A stretch of 64,000 nucleotides of DNA from Saprospiraceae bacterium (GTDB lineage Bacteria > Bacteroidota > Bacteroidia > Chitinophagales > Saprospiraceae): positions 186,001 through 250,000 of the forward strand of contig JADKBS010000012.1 in assembly GCA_016714985.1 (NCBI GenBank), given 5' to 3'. Under the pieces are notes generated by a model that saw only the letters and a list, made by a program, of their open reading frames with translations, had not been told where the DNA came from and made no database searches. Each line of letters opens with the position of its first letter. The first letter of the stretch is position 1. The position numbers were made by a program, and so were the translations under genes. Shown one piece after another: positions 37,352-48,435 of this stretch.

Positions 37352-38050
37352 TTAAAGCTCAACTTGGATTCTGCATCCAATATAATGCTGTTTTAAATCG
37401 GATTTAATATTGTAGGGAATCCATTTTCCATCAGACCATCGGCTGTTCCATGGGAAATAGTGGAATTGGTAAATAGGGGTAATTGCCCATTTTTCATTGA
37501 CGTGTAAATCTATGCCAACGCCAATCATGGCTCCTACTGTTGTTGATTTGCTATTATGCCAACCAAATGCTCTGGCATTCGAATTATAAAATTGGTAGTT
37601 AAAATTAAGTGCCAGCATAGGACTTGTCTCAAGGAAAAAACTTTTCCTTAAAAAACTTTCTTTTGTATTTAAGCTGTCGCAATAATAATCGCAATTCATG
37701 TCGAAAATGTAAAACCGAATATTTATTTGAAGCTTTGATTGTAAATGCTCTAATTTTATAACTTCATGCTTAATTGTTGCGATATCGCTCTCTTCAAACT
37801 TAAATCTACTCAGAGATATGGAAGGCAAAAATTCGATTCTTTTTCTTCTGGCACCAAATAAATGATAGTCTGCACCAACCTGCCAGCCAATCATGGGGTA
37901 AGGGTTTAAATATATTGAATTTCTGCCAAATCGCTCTTCCCAACCTTTAGCGTTAAACGTCTTTCTGCCAAAACTCAATCCAAGTTGCGAATAGCTATTT
38001 TGAACAAAAAAGCAAAAGATAAGAACGGTCATAAAAGGAATACTTCTCAT
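37352..38050 (-). CDS. Putative outer-membrane beta-barrel protein
   Basis: 232 aa with a signal peptide (1-21, ending NSYSQ) and alternating hydrophobic strands rich in aromatic residues (WQVGADYHLFG, KLQINIRFYIFD, SPMLALNFNYQFY, VGAMIGVGIDLHVNEKWAITPIYQF). This fits a small outer-membrane barrel. The gene is AT-richer than its neighbours, which may point to recent acquisition. No family is recognised. Confidence 0.65.
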   Translation of the reverse strand: MRSIPFMTVLIFCFFVQNSYSQLGLSFGRKTFNAKGWEERFGRNSIYLNPYPMIGWQVGADYHLFGARRKRIEFLPSISLSRFKFEESDIATIKHEVIKLEHLQSKLQINIRFYIFDMNCDYYCDSLNTKESFLRKSFFLETSPMLALNFNYQFYNSNARAFGWHNSKSTTVGAMIGVGIDLHVNEKWAITPIYQFHYFPWNSRWSDGKWIPYNIKSDLKQHYIGCRIQVEL

Positions 38051-38175
38051 GCTTAAAAATTATAACTTGGGTTTTAGGTGTGAGCTGTCCATCTTGAATT
38101 TCACCGGAAAAATAAGCTAAATAGTTAGAATCCAAGATAGTAAAACTACCTTCGCCCCAAACAAAACTATGTACT

Positions 38176-41100
38176 ATGTTGAAGAAAACGACCATCCTTG
38201 CCTTGGCCCTGTTGGCCATCCTCACCACCGCTTTCTCCCAAAAAGTTAATGTCGAACAACTAAAGGCCATCAAGACCCGCAACATCGGCCCGGCGGGCAT
38301 GAGCGGGCGGGTGACGGCCATTGACGCCGTGGTGTCCGACCCTGACATCATCTACGCAGGCACGGCGAGCGGCGGTGTGTGGAAGAGCGTGAGCGGAGGC
38401 ACCAACTGGCAGCCCATCTTCGATAAAATGCCCGTGCAGGCCATCGGTGCAGTGAAAATCAACCAGCGCAACCCTTCTGAAATATGGGTGGGCACCGGCG
38501 AGGGCAATCCCCGCAACTCGCAGAACAGCGGCGAGGGAATTTATAAATCCCTCGACGGCGGGGTGACCTGGAAGTGCATGGGCCTGGAGAAGACCAAAAC
38601 CATCCACCGTATCATCATCCACCGGGACGACCCCAATACCGTCTTCGTGGCAGCGCACGGCTCCAGCTATGGCCCCACCGACGACAGGGGCGTTTACAAG
38701 ACCACCGATGGCGGCAAAACTTGGCGCAAAGTGCTGTTCGTCAACAACTTGACAGGCTGCGCCGAACTCGTCACCGACCCCACCAACCCGAACAAGCTCA
38801 TCGCTGCTATGTGGGAATACGAGCGCAAGCCTTGGTTCTTCAACTCCGGTGGCACGGGCAGTGGCCTCTACGTTAGCCACGATGGCGGCGAGACCTGGGA
38901 GCGCCGCTCCAGCAAGGACGGCCTGCCAGAGGGCAACCTTGGCCGCATGGGCCTCGCCATTGCGCCCAGCAGCCCGAACATCGTTTATGCCCTCATTGAG
39001 GCAAAAGAAAACGCCCTCTACAAAAGCAATGACGGCGGCGGGAAATGGCAAAAAATGGTGAGTGCCGACACCGAGAGTGGCAACGTCAGCAACCGCCCGT
39101 TTTATTTCTTCGAAATCTATGTGGACCCCAAGAACGAGAACAGAATCTACAGTCTCTGGACTTTCCTCAGCATCAGCGAGGACGGCGGCAAGTCGTTCCG
39201 GGAACTGGCCGGCTGGAAAATCCACCTCGACCACCACGCATTTTGGATAAACCCCAACGACCCGTCCCACCTCCTCGATGGCAACGATGGCGGCCTGAAC
39301 ATCAGCCACGACTACGGCAAAACCTGGCGCTTTGCCGACAACCTGCCCGTCGGCCAGTTTTACCATGTGAGCTACGACATGAGCGTGCCTTACCGAATCG
39401 CAGGAGGCATGCAGGACAACGGTTCTTGGGTTGGCCCATCGGCGGTCTGGCGGTCTGGCGGCATCCGCAACACGGACTGGCAGGAGGTCTATTTTGGCGA
39501 CGGCTTCGACGTGGGCATCCAACCCGACAATGGGCGCTATTGCTATGCCATGGCGCAAGGCGGCTACCTTGGCTATGTGGACATGCTAACGGGCCATACG
39601 CAAGGCATCAAGCCTGTACACCCTGATGGCAAGACAAAACTGCGCTTCCATTGGAATTCGGGCTTCGCCCAAAACCCCTTCCAAAACCGGGGGATTTACT
39701 ACGGCAGCCAGTTCCTGCACAAGAGCATGGACAGCGGCCAGACCTGGGAAATCATCAGCCCCGACCTGACCACCAACGACACCTCCAAGCTGCACCAGGA
39801 CAAGACGGGTGGCCTAACCCCTGATGCGACCGGGGCGGAGAACCATTGCACCATCCTTGCGATTGCGCCCAGCACGGTGGACGAAAAGGTCATTTGGATT
39901 GGCACCGATGATGGCAATGTGCAACTCACCCGTGACGGGGGCAAGACCTGGACGAATTGCTCCGCAAAATTGCCGGCGGTGAAACCCGGCTCGTGGGTGC
40001 CCTATATCGAAGCGGGCAAACGGGCAGGCGAGGCATTCGTCATCGTCAACGATTACCGCAGGAACGACTGGCGGCCCATGGCTTTTTTCACCAAGGACTA
40101 TGGCGCCACCTGGACTCGCCTCGTGGACGAAAAGCAGGTGCAAGGCCATGCCCTTTGCATCGTGCAAGACCCCGAAGCGGACAACCTGCTCTTCCTCGGC
40201 ACGGACTATGGCCTTTGGTTCAGCCTCGATTTTGGCAAAAATTGGAACAAATGGTCGAATGACTTCCCCTCTGTTTCCACCATGGATTTGAAGATTCACC
40301 CACGGGAGCACGACCTTATCATCGGCACGTTTGGCCGGGCATTTTGGGTGCTGGACGATATTCGGCCCCTTCGGGAAATGGCCCGCAGCCAAGGCAAGGT
40401 GCTGGAGCAACCCTTCAAAGTATTCCCTGCCCCAGATGCCTACCTGGCCGAATTCCGCAGCTACGAAGGCGTCCGTTTCGATGGCGATGCCGTCTTCAAT
40501 GGCACCAACCGCAGCCCATCGGCCATGCTCACGTTTTGGGCGAAGCCAAGCCTTTTAAGGAGGAAAAAAAGGAAACTGCTAAAGACGAGAAGAAAGAAGA
40601 CAAGAAAGAGGAGAAAAAGGACGACGGCAAGCTCCGCATCCAAGTTGTTGACAGTCAAGGCGATACGGTACGGGCCTTCAGCGTGAAACCCGATTCCTGC
40701 ATGAACCGCATCAATTGGAATTTGGAAATGGACGGGGTGCGCTATCCCAGCCGCAACAAGCCAAAACCAGAAGAGGATAAGCCTTATGGAAATGCCGTTT
40801 TGCCCGGTAAATACAAACTGCTGTTCAAGTGGAAAGGCCATGTTGACAGCACCTTTGTCACCGTACATGCCGACCCTCGCATGAACATTACGATGGAGGC
40901 CCGCAAGTCGCAAATGGCTGCCCAAAAGGATTTTGAGAAGACCATCAAAGCTGCCACGGACGCCTTCGACCGATTGCAAGAGGCCAAGCAGTCCATCAAA
41001 TTGGTGAACGAAGCCCTCGTGAACGCCCCCGACAGCTTGAAGAAGGACATTGCGAAGCAGGGCCAGGCCATGACGGACAGCATCGCCTTGCTCGAAAAAC

Positions 41101-41372
41101 TGTTCATGCAGCCAGAAGGGCAAAAGGGAATTACCGACGAGGCGGACGATATTCAGAATGCCCTTTACACGGCCAGCGGCCATATCGGTGCATCGGACGG
41201 CGCACCCAATGCAGCGGCACGTGTTTACCTCGAAAAATCCAAGCGGTTGCTGGCCCAGGCAATTGAGCGGATAAACAAGTTTACCGAAGGGGATTTTGCC
41301 AAGTACCGGGAGAAGGTGGAAGCAGCGCAGTCGCCTTTGTTCAAAAAATGGGAGCGGCTGAAGGTGGATTGA
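38176..41372 (+). CDS. Large secreted VPS10/BNR-repeat protein (frameshift near 40550)
   Basis: 1065 aa after adding one A to AA near 40550. A signal peptide (1-22) is followed by about 700 residues of BNR/Asp-box repeats (SxDGGxTW: SLDGGVTW, TTDGGKTW, SHDGGETW, TRDGGKTW), forming a sortilin-like propeller. Next is a Lys/Glu-only linker (EEKKETAKDEKKEDKKEEK) and a beta/coiled tail ending FKKWERLKVD. Such proteins are abundant in Bacteroidota and often annotated as glycosyl hydrolases, but I see no catalytic residues to support that. The low-complexity linker sits exactly at the frameshift, which favours a sequencing error. Confidence 0.82.
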
Positions 41373-41483
41373 ACATTTCGTGGAAGGTCTTTGAAAGGGG
41401 GCGCTTGGCAGAAGTTAGGAGGTAACTTCATGTTTGATATGGTCAATTTAAGGGCTAAACCTTGTTGATCTCTATCATATTGT

Positions 41484-41656
41484 AACCCCTCGTTTTAACG
41501 AGGGGTTTGGCAAAACCATTACACACATCTATCTTCTTTACAAAACATCCACATCTACGGTGATGCTTATGTTTTGTAAAGAAGATAGATGTGGTCACAA
41601 CGTTGTTTCCCCCGGTTGAAACCGGGGGTTACAAAGCCTGTCCCGATTTTTCGGGA
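41484..41656. repeat. Cluster of four inverted repeats (REP/BIME-like)
   Basis: 41484-41507: 11-bp stem AACCCCTCGTT. 41525-41548 paired with 41569-41592: perfect 24-bp arms around a 20-bp loop. 41609-41628: CCCCCGGTT stem. 41641-41656: TCCCGA stem with TTTT loop. The mosaic arrangement of different palindromes fits a BIME-like array. Confidence 0.75.
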
Positions 41657-41752
41657 ATGATAGATGTTGTTAGCTCGTAATTAGAAATTTATGGATTACT
41701 ATTTTTTGTTGTAGCGTAGCTTAGTAGTTCAACGGGCAAATAATATCTTATC

Positions 41753-41873
41753 GTAACTACTTAGGGTTGTTTTGGAAAAAATTGAAAATTTTTCCCAAAA
41801 AAAACCCAAAATGTGTGAGGAGAAAGAAAAAATTTATTTTTCTTTCTCCTCACACACCCTCCGAAGCAGTTAC
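41753..41873 (+). repeat. Double-hairpin intergenic element, copy 3 (complete)
   Basis: 121 bp with inverted ends GTAACTACTTAGG / CCGAAGCAGTTAC. Hairpin 1 (GGGTTGTTTTGGAAAAA... TTTTTCCCAAAAAAAACCC) and hairpin 2 (41814-41854, 18-bp stem TGTGAGGAGAAAGAAAAA) are both full. Confidence 0.85.
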
Positions 41874-42290
41874 AAAATAAGCTTATATTACGAAATTAGA
41901 AATTCAGGTTCATCGCATTGATTTTCAATATGTTATCTCAATTTTTCAATTTTAATTGATTTCCAATTTCTACTTTCAAGACCATACAACTTATGTTTTA
42001 AAAATTCTACTTGATTTAATTAGTTTTCTAAATTTTAGAAATGAACCAATTTACCAAAGTTAGAAAATGCTGAGAATACTCACCGTTTCAACCGACCTCA
42101 ATTTTTGTCTTTTTCGGTATTACCTTGCTGCGCAATTCACCCAGAAAAGAAAGCCTGTTCGATGCAAACAAGAAACAATCCCCGAAAATCGCCGTAAGCA
42201 GGAATTAGCTAAAAACATGTTCTTACCTGATTAGAGATCAAAGCTTATAGTTCGAGGCTTGTCCGTTCCAACGGCCTAAATTTCAGACAA
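41874..42290. other. AT-rich intergenic stretch without visible gene
   Basis: About 420 bp of AT-rich sequence between the repeat cluster and the FG-GAP gene. No credible ORF or clear promoter box is seen. Confidence 0.6.
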
Positions 42291-44531
42291 ATGGTTTTTA
42301 AAACTTGGTATTTTCCCCTGTGCATATTCCTCTTTTTCCAAGCCTGCAAGCCAGAAAATGAGCCGAAAAACGATGGCTCAACCACCAATTACTATATTCC
42401 GGCAGGCATGACGGGCCACCAGCGAATGATCGCCATCTTGGACAGCATTGCGCAGGCCGCAAGCCCGGAGCATTGCTACAACCTGAACGCAAAGAAGGCG
42501 GAGTTGATTCTCCAACAGATAAAGGGCTTGCCGCCTGAGCAGCAGCCGCTTGCGAAGTTCAAGTATGCCGAGCAATTGCTTTATGCGGGCAAAACGGAGG
42601 CGGCCATTGTCCTATTGGAAGAACTGGTGCAGCTCATCGGTGATGTATTGGACAAGGACTCCAAGATTGTTTATGACTTCTTGGCCGTGAGCTATATCCG
42701 CCTTGGCGAGGTGCAGAATTGCGTGGAGCAAAGCGCTTCGCAATCCTGCATCGTGCCCATTCAGGGCAATGGTGTTTACAGCTTGAAACAAGGGCCTGAG
42801 ACTGCCGTGAAAATTTATGAACGCATCCTGAAGGCATTCCCTGACGACCTTCAAACCCGTTGGCTGATGAACATTGCCTATATGAACATGGGCAGGTATC
42901 CTACTGGCGTTCCAAAGGAATACCTCATCCCTGAAAACCTTTTCAAGTCAAAAGGCAGCCTCCGGTTTGAAAACATTGCCCCATCAATAGGCATGGATAT
43001 CAAGGGCGTGTCCGGCGGTGTTTGCATGGAAGATTTCGACGGCGACGGCAACCTCGATTTGCTGATGACGGCTTATATGCTGAAAGACCCTGTGCGCTTC
43101 TTCAAGAACAACGGCGACGGCACTTTCCTAGAGCGCACCCACGAGGCCAACCTCGACGGCATCGTGAGCGGCCTCAACACCCTCCACGCCGACTACGACA
43201 ACGACGGCGACCGGGATGTGGTCATCCTGCGGGGCGGTTGGCTGGCTGGCGGTACGCACCCCAATTCGTTGCTCCGCAACAACGGGGACGGAACCTTCAC
43301 CGACGTGACCATCGAGTCCGGCTTGCTCTCGTTCCACCCCACACAGGCCGCCGCTTGGGCCGATTACGACGGCGACGGCTGGCTCGACCTCTACATCGCC
43401 AATGAAACGAGGCCAAACTATCCCAACCACCCCAACGAACTCTATCATAACAATGGCATGAAGGATGGCAAGGTCACCTTCACCAATGTGGCCAAGAATT
43501 TGGGTGTTGACTTCGTTGGCTTCTACAAAGGCTGCGTCTGGGGCGATTTGAACAACGACCGCTTGCCCGACCTCTACCTCAGTTGCCTTCAAGGCGACAA
43601 CAAGCTGCTCGTGAACCGTGGCGGCAAATTCGAGGAAATCGGCGTGAAAGCTGGTGTGAACAATCCACAATCGAGCTTCCCTTGCGAGATTTTCGACTTC
43701 AACAACGACGGCCTCGACGACATCTTTGTGGTCGGCTACAGCTTCGACCCAACCCAAGATGTTGGGGGAGATTATTTAAAAGAACTGATGGGCAAGCTGC
43801 CCGACGGCGACTGGCTCCGGCTTTACATCAACAAAGGCAACGAGTCCTTCACCGATATTGCCCGCAACAGCGACATGAACAAGCTGACCTTCGGTATGGG
43901 CAACAATTTCGGCGACTTGGACAACGACGGCTGGCTCGATGTTTATCTCGGCACAGGCAAGCCCGACTACCGTGCGCTCGTCCCCAATCGCATGTTCCGC
44001 AATGTGGAGGGCAAACGACTGGAGGACATCACCATGAATGGCTTCGCCCACCTGCAAAAAGGCCACGGCATCGCCTTCGGCGACCTCGACAACGACGGCG
44101 ACACGGACATCTACGAGGTGATGGGCGGTGCCTACGAGGGCGACGTAGCCAACAATATCCTCTTTGAAAATCCGGGCACGCCCGGCAACAACTGGGTGAA
44201 CATCGAACTGGAAGGCAAGACCTGCAACCGGGATGCTTTTGGTTCCAAAATAGCCGTGCATACCCTCCAAAAAGGCGGCACCAAGCGCACCATCTGGATG
44301 ACCGTGAACACGGGCGGCAGCTTTGGCTCCGCCAGCCTTCGCCAAGAATTTGGCCTCGGCAAAGCCGAAAAAATAGAATCTGTGGAAGTGCATTGGGCCA
44401 AGCCGGGGCCGGAGAAGGTGGTCTATACCGATGTACCGCTCAATTCCTTCGTTAAGATTTCGGAAGCGAATCCGAAGGTGGAGGTGGTACAGCGGCAGCA
44501 GTTTCAATTTAAGGGGAAGGCGGTTAAGTAG
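42291..44531 (+). CDS. FG-GAP / ASPIC-UnbV lipoprotein
   Basis: 746 aa. The signal sequence ends at the lipobox FFQAC, followed by a helical TPR-like region (about 40-210). Then come FG-GAP repeats, each with a DxDxDG calcium loop: DFDGDGNLD, DYDNDGDRD, DYDGDGWLD, DFNNDGLDD, DLDNDGWLD, DLDNDGDTD. The C-terminal ASPIC/UnbV domain (about 625-720) contains NNWVNIELEGKTCNRDAFGSKIAV. This is a common Bacteroidota surface architecture, perhaps for binding or processing extracellular polymers; the ligand is unknown. Confidence 0.9.
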   Translation: MVFKTWYFPLCIFLFFQACKPENEPKNDGSTTNYYIPAGMTGHQRMIAILDSIAQAASPEHCYNLNAKKAELILQQIKGLPPEQQPLAKFKYAEQLLYAGKTEAAIVLLEELVQLIGDVLDKDSKIVYDFLAVSYIRLGEVQNCVEQSASQSCIVPIQGNGVYSLKQGPETAVKIYERILKAFPDDLQTRWLMNIAYMNMGRYPTGVPKEYLIPENLFKSKGSLRFENIAPSIGMDIKGVSGGVCMEDFDGDGNLDLLMTAYMLKDPVRFFKNNGDGTFLERTHEANLDGIVSGLNTLHADYDNDGDRDVVILRGGWLAGGTHPNSLLRNNGDGTFTDVTIESGLLSFHPTQAAAWADYDGDGWLDLYIANETRPNYPNHPNELYHNNGMKDGKVTFTNVAKNLGVDFVGFYKGCVWGDLNNDRLPDLYLSCLQGDNKLLVNRGGKFEEIGVKAGVNNPQSSFPCEIFDFNNDGLDDIFVVGYSFDPTQDVGGDYLKELMGKLPDGDWLRLYINKGNESFTDIARNSDMNKLTFGMGNNFGDLDNDGWLDVYLGTGKPDYRALVPNRMFRNVEGKRLEDITMNGFAHLQKGHGIAFGDLDNDGDTDIYEVMGGAYEGDVANNILFENPGTPGNNWVNIELEGKTCNRDAFGSKIAVHTLQKGGTKRTIWMTVNTGGSFGSASLRQEFGLGKAEKIESVEVHWAKPGPEKVVYTDVPLNSFVKISEANPKVEVVQRQQFQFKGKAVK

Positions 44532-44558
44532 GGTGGAAACTCTGAAAACTTGGGTTTA

Positions 44559-45947
44559 TCAATGCGTACGTGCATGTTCAACCTGCGCCTTCAATTTGTC
44601 CAATGCGCTTTGCCAACCATAAACCGTAACAGCATCGTTGTAAGCGGCATCTGCTTCTGAAGTCGCATCCATGATTTGTCTTTCCCACGCATCCAACAGC
44701 GGGTCAATGTTCTCTGGTGCCAACACGGTAGTTTTGAAATGAAGCAATTTTTCGGCGTACTCCTCCTCGAAGCTGGCCCAACCCGCCGTCAACTTATCGC
44801 AGGCGGCTGAGCGCTGCATGAACTGCAAGCTGCCAAAGGGGAAAGGCTGGCAGTTGTTCCGGGTTTCTCCCCAAGCATCGGCAATGGGGATGACCGGGTT
44901 TTCATTTGAGATGATGTTCTCAAAGGCGTTGTCCATATCCCAGGGAATCAGGTGCAGGGTGCCTTCCGTAGGTTCTTCGTACCAGTAAAAATTGTGGCTG
45001 GAGCAGTTCCCTCCCCAGCAATACCAATGAAATGGGCCGTCGTCAACCCGAATGGTACGGTCAACCACGGCATAAGCGATGATTTCGTCTATTTTCATCC
45101 AATCAGCTATGACCTGTTTCAGGTTATTTTGGGGTGCATTCGCAACCGCCTGTGCAAAGCCACGAATCCTGCTGGCCGTCGGGTTTTCGTCCTCGTTGGT
45201 TTCCAAATGGCTCAGGTAGGATTGCTCGGAAAAGGGCAGGCCGTTCATGTCCACGGGCCAGATTTCCTTGTACACATTGCCCGTGCCGTCCTCGAAATTT
45301 TGCCTTGCGAAACGACCGTCCACCTCTTCCGTAAGAGCAAACAGGCCGACGTATTGGCCATTGATGACCACCCGTGCATGAACTGACCGGGGGGCTGGTA
45401 CGCCCATTGCCCGGAAGAGCCAAAATGCCAGTCGCTCCCGCATCTGGCTGTCGTCCTGGTTCATGGAGTGCAACTGGATTTTTTTCAGGCCGTAAAACTT
45501 GGCATCGGCATCCAACCAGTTCATCTTTAGCTGCATGGACAGCTTGGTGCAGACCTTGTGGCCGGATGGGTTTCCCCAGTCGGTGCCAGAAAGGCAGCCC
45601 ACGAATGCCCCGATGGATCCTTTGTAGCGGATGCCGATGGGGCTGATTGTTTCCCCATCAAAAGTCAACGAGCCTGCCACATATTCCTCTGCGGCAGGGT
45701 CGTCGTTCAACTTTTTAAAATGGAAGGCGGGTAGGTTTATTTCAAAAGTATGGAGCTGGTTTTGGTCGAAAATAAACTCAGCACCTTTAGTCAAGTATTG
45801 TTCGTTTCCAGTTGGCACGATGGTGTCCACTGCATTTTCCTGCGTTATTGTGGGCGGACCAGGCTTTACATCCGGGTCTTTTTTGCAGGACACGATATGC
45901 AGCGTAGCCACAACAAATAGTATTGTTTTGAGCTTCAAGTGCAACAT
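44559..45947 (-). CDS. CotH-kinase-like lipoprotein
   Basis: 462 aa. The lipobox is LHIVSC at the signal end. The CotH-like core follows: IGIRYKGSIGAF near 110, KTIQLHSMNQDDSQMRERLAFWLFRAMGVPAPR (here KKIQLHSMNQDDSQMRE) near 160, ARVVINGQYVGLFALTEEVD near 200, and IPWDMDNAFE near 330, which carries the metal-binding DMD of CotH kinases. CotH of spores phosphorylates coat proteins; a surface protein kinase or similar role here is inferred. Convergent with the FG-GAP gene. Confidence 0.82.
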   Translation of the reverse strand: MLHLKLKTILFVVATLHIVSCKKDPDVKPGPPTITQENAVDTIVPTGNEQYLTKGAEFIFDQNQLHTFEINLPAFHFKKLNDDPAAEEYVAGSLTFDGETISPIGIRYKGSIGAFVGCLSGTDWGNPSGHKVCTKLSMQLKMNWLDADAKFYGLKKIQLHSMNQDDSQMRERLAFWLFRAMGVPAPRSVHARVVINGQYVGLFALTEEVDGRFARQNFEDGTGNVYKEIWPVDMNGLPFSEQSYLSHLETNEDENPTASRIRGFAQAVANAPQNNLKQVIADWMKIDEIIAYAVVDRTIRVDDGPFHWYCWGGNCSSHNFYWYEEPTEGTLHLIPWDMDNAFENIISNENPVIPIADAWGETRNNCQPFPFGSLQFMQRSAACDKLTAGWASFEEEYAEKLLHFKTTVLAPENIDPLLDAWERQIMDATSEADAAYNDAVTVYGWQSALDKLKAQVEHARTH

Positions 45948-46010
45948 GGAAAACGGTGGAAATGTTGATTGATAGGGTAAAGATAGGGGAATTGCCCATT
46001 TTCAATCACC

Positions 46011-47923
46011 TCACACCGTCGCCTGCACCTGCTTGATATTTTTCCAGCCATTGTAGCCATTGTAAATATCGGTCAGGGATACGGGGATGAGCATCAGGTC
46101 GCCGAACATCTCTTGGCCGGGGAAGGGGCTGAGGTTTTTGCTCAAGTCCACGCCCGCTTCCAAGGCATTCAGGAACCAGATTTTATCCGCCTTGAAGCCA
46201 TCCACCGTGCCTGCATCTTCAACCAAGGTCTCATAAGTTGGCGGTGAGTTTGAAAGGGGCCGAGCGATTCGTAGGCCCAATAGGTGTACACTGTCTTCCA
46301 GCGGGCAGGTATGAGGGCTTGGTAAAAGAAAGTTTTAAACACCGGAGCAGCTTGGGAAGTGAGGTCAGGTGTCGTATTTGGCTCCCACGACCATTGGTGC
46401 TGGGAAGCATTTCCAGCGAATTCCAACATACCCCAATCTTGCAGGATGGCGGTTTGGTAATTTCCGTTGGCAGTATTGGCATTGTCGAACAAACTGGTCA
46501 AGGTATCGGAAATCTTGCCCAATGCAACCTGGAGGGCATAACCAGGTGGGTTGTGCTGTCCTGAATTTTCCAGAACGGACAGACCCGTGGACAGTCCCGA
46601 AGAAATTAACGTGACAATCCAGTTAGCAGGTGGTGGCAGCACGTTGTCTATGGCACCCAATACGCCAAAAAACATACCGCTCAGGATTAGGCTTACCGTT
46701 GTATCCTTATTGTCACTAACGGAAAGCCCGACGTTATCCCCAACACTGTTCAACAAATTGGAGTTGTTGATGGCAACGTCTTGCGTCAGGGTATTGATGT
46801 TGACGAAAAGCTTATTGATGCTCGTCACGTATTCCAGCTCTGTCATTATCTGTTGTCGGATGCTCTTCCAATTGTCAGCGTTTTGAATCCCTGCGGGCAT
46901 TTTCATGTCATGAATGTCCTGCCGCCAATCAGAAAAACTGTTGTCCAGGTTGGTGTAGGCGCTGCGAATACCACCTTTTCCTGTTTGATTGACTTTGGCG
47001 GAAATGGCATTGTAACCAATCTCTTCATCGCTGTTCATGGGGGGCCAAGGAGTAGGAGCGTTGTCCACCAAGCCCGTTTGGAGGCATTGCAGCACATAAG
47101 AATTGTAGGGGAAATTGGGCGAGGTCATGCTATTGCCGGAATAGTACAACATACCCAAAAACTGGGTCGGGTTGCCAATAGCCCTGGAAGAAAAGGTGGC
47201 AGGTGAAACAGATTTCATTTCTTTCCATGCCAGTCCCGGCAGTTTCCTGAAAATCATTGAGCCAATGGTGGCCCAAGCCGTGCCATCCGATGCTGCGCCA
47301 ATCCAGTTGGGCGGGGTATGGCCAAAATTATTGTCCTGCTGCCAACTATTTCCATCGAAATAGATGACTTCGTTTCCATTTTGGCCATCGGCCAAGGCAT
47401 AGGCAAAACTGGCATTGCCCACACTTAATTGTGTAATATTGTACCCACCATTGTTGATTTGGGCCCAACTATTAGAGGCAACATCATAGCTGTTTAAATT
47501 GCCATTGGTGTCGGTGGCCCAAAGCAATCCATCCTTGGTGGCGGAAATACAAACGGCTGTGATTTCTTTTCCGATGTCAGGCAACACAGTGTCGTTACCG
47601 TTCCCATCCACGGCAACAACTAGACCCTGGCTTTGGTCAAGGATGTAAACTAAATTGGCGCTGACAGCAGCTATCTGCCAGACTTCGTAGGCTGCTATGA
47701 AATGCGACCAAGCTTTGTTCGCTTGCGAGTAAGCATACAAACCTGTACTTCCCCCCACGAAAATGCTACCATCATCGGCCATGCCGATGCAACGCTGGTT
47801 CAACATCGCATCCAAAGGTGGTGGGGGAGGGGAGGTCCAAACTGTACCGAGGGTGATGCCCGTAGGCAAAGGCATGGCAGGCGGAGCCGGCGTAAATTGC
47901 TGGGTGTTCGACATTGTTTTCAT
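46011..47923 (-). CDS. Beta-propeller protein with C-terminal helical/hydrophobic region (frameshift near 46252)
   Basis: 637 aa after adding one C to a four-C run near 46252. The first 260 residues form a tectonin-like propeller with repeated blades (GMADDGSIFVGGSTGLYAY, ATKDGLLWATDTNGNLNSYD, ADGQNGNEVIYFDGNSW, ASDGTAWATIGSMIFRK). The middle is helical (about 330-410), then a strongly hydrophobic stretch (VSLILSGMFFGVLGAIDNV and NWIVTLISSGLSTGLSVLE), then a mixed tail. No signal peptide is seen. This layout, a lectin-like propeller plus a long helix with a hydrophobic hairpin, recalls pore-forming toxins, but that is a guess from shape. Confidence 0.65.
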
Positions 47924-48051
47924 TTGATTTTAATGGCTGATTGCTTTGAATGGCAATAAGTCACCGGTTCAAACCAAGCAGCCGGATTTTGGGCAAAGTT
48001 GAAAATAATCGCTTAAAAACGAATGGAGAAAATAGGGAAGATTTAAAAAAC

Positions 48052-48435
48052 TTATTGCACCATTTGCTCGAACAACCGTTCCAGCGTCCCCATCGGGTCG
48101 GCACACAGCCCCGGATGCACTTTCGAGGCTTGAATGACGGTACTGCGCTGTGCCGTCAGCCAACGGAAGCGGCCAGCGGCATCCAATAGGGCGATAGGCC
48201 CAGCGGTTGGGTCGGCGGCGGCGATGCGGGCCAGGGCGTTGAGGTGGGACTTGACTTCTTCCAATTCGCATTCCGGGAAAATGGCCCGCAGCCGCTCTTC
48301 CTTCACTTCGTAAAGCACATGCAGGAAGTTCCGCTTTTTGCAGAGCAAAATCACCCCCACGTTCAGGAACTCCTCCCGCTCCACCCGTGGCACCAGCCGG
48401 ATGACGGCGTATTCAAACAGTTCCCTTTCTTGCAT
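48052..48435 (-). CDS. DUF3037 family protein
   Basis: 127 aa matching the DUF3037 pattern: FEYAVIRLVPRVEREEFLNVGVILLCKK near the start, then ALLDAAGRFRWLTAQRSTVIQASKVHPGLC. Function is unknown. It overlaps the upstream HipA-like gene by 23 bp; these two families often occur as a pair. Confidence 0.85.
   Translation of the reverse strand: MQERELFEYAVIRLVPRVEREEFLNVGVILLCKKRNFLHVLYEVKEERLRAIFPECELEEVKSHLNALARIAAADPTAGPIALLDAAGRFRWLTAQRSTVIQASKVHPGLCADPMGTLERLFEQMVQ

Noticed and set aside
38260..39558. 432-aa minus-strand ORF
   Set aside because: Antisense shadow of the BNR protein, caused by high GC at third positions.
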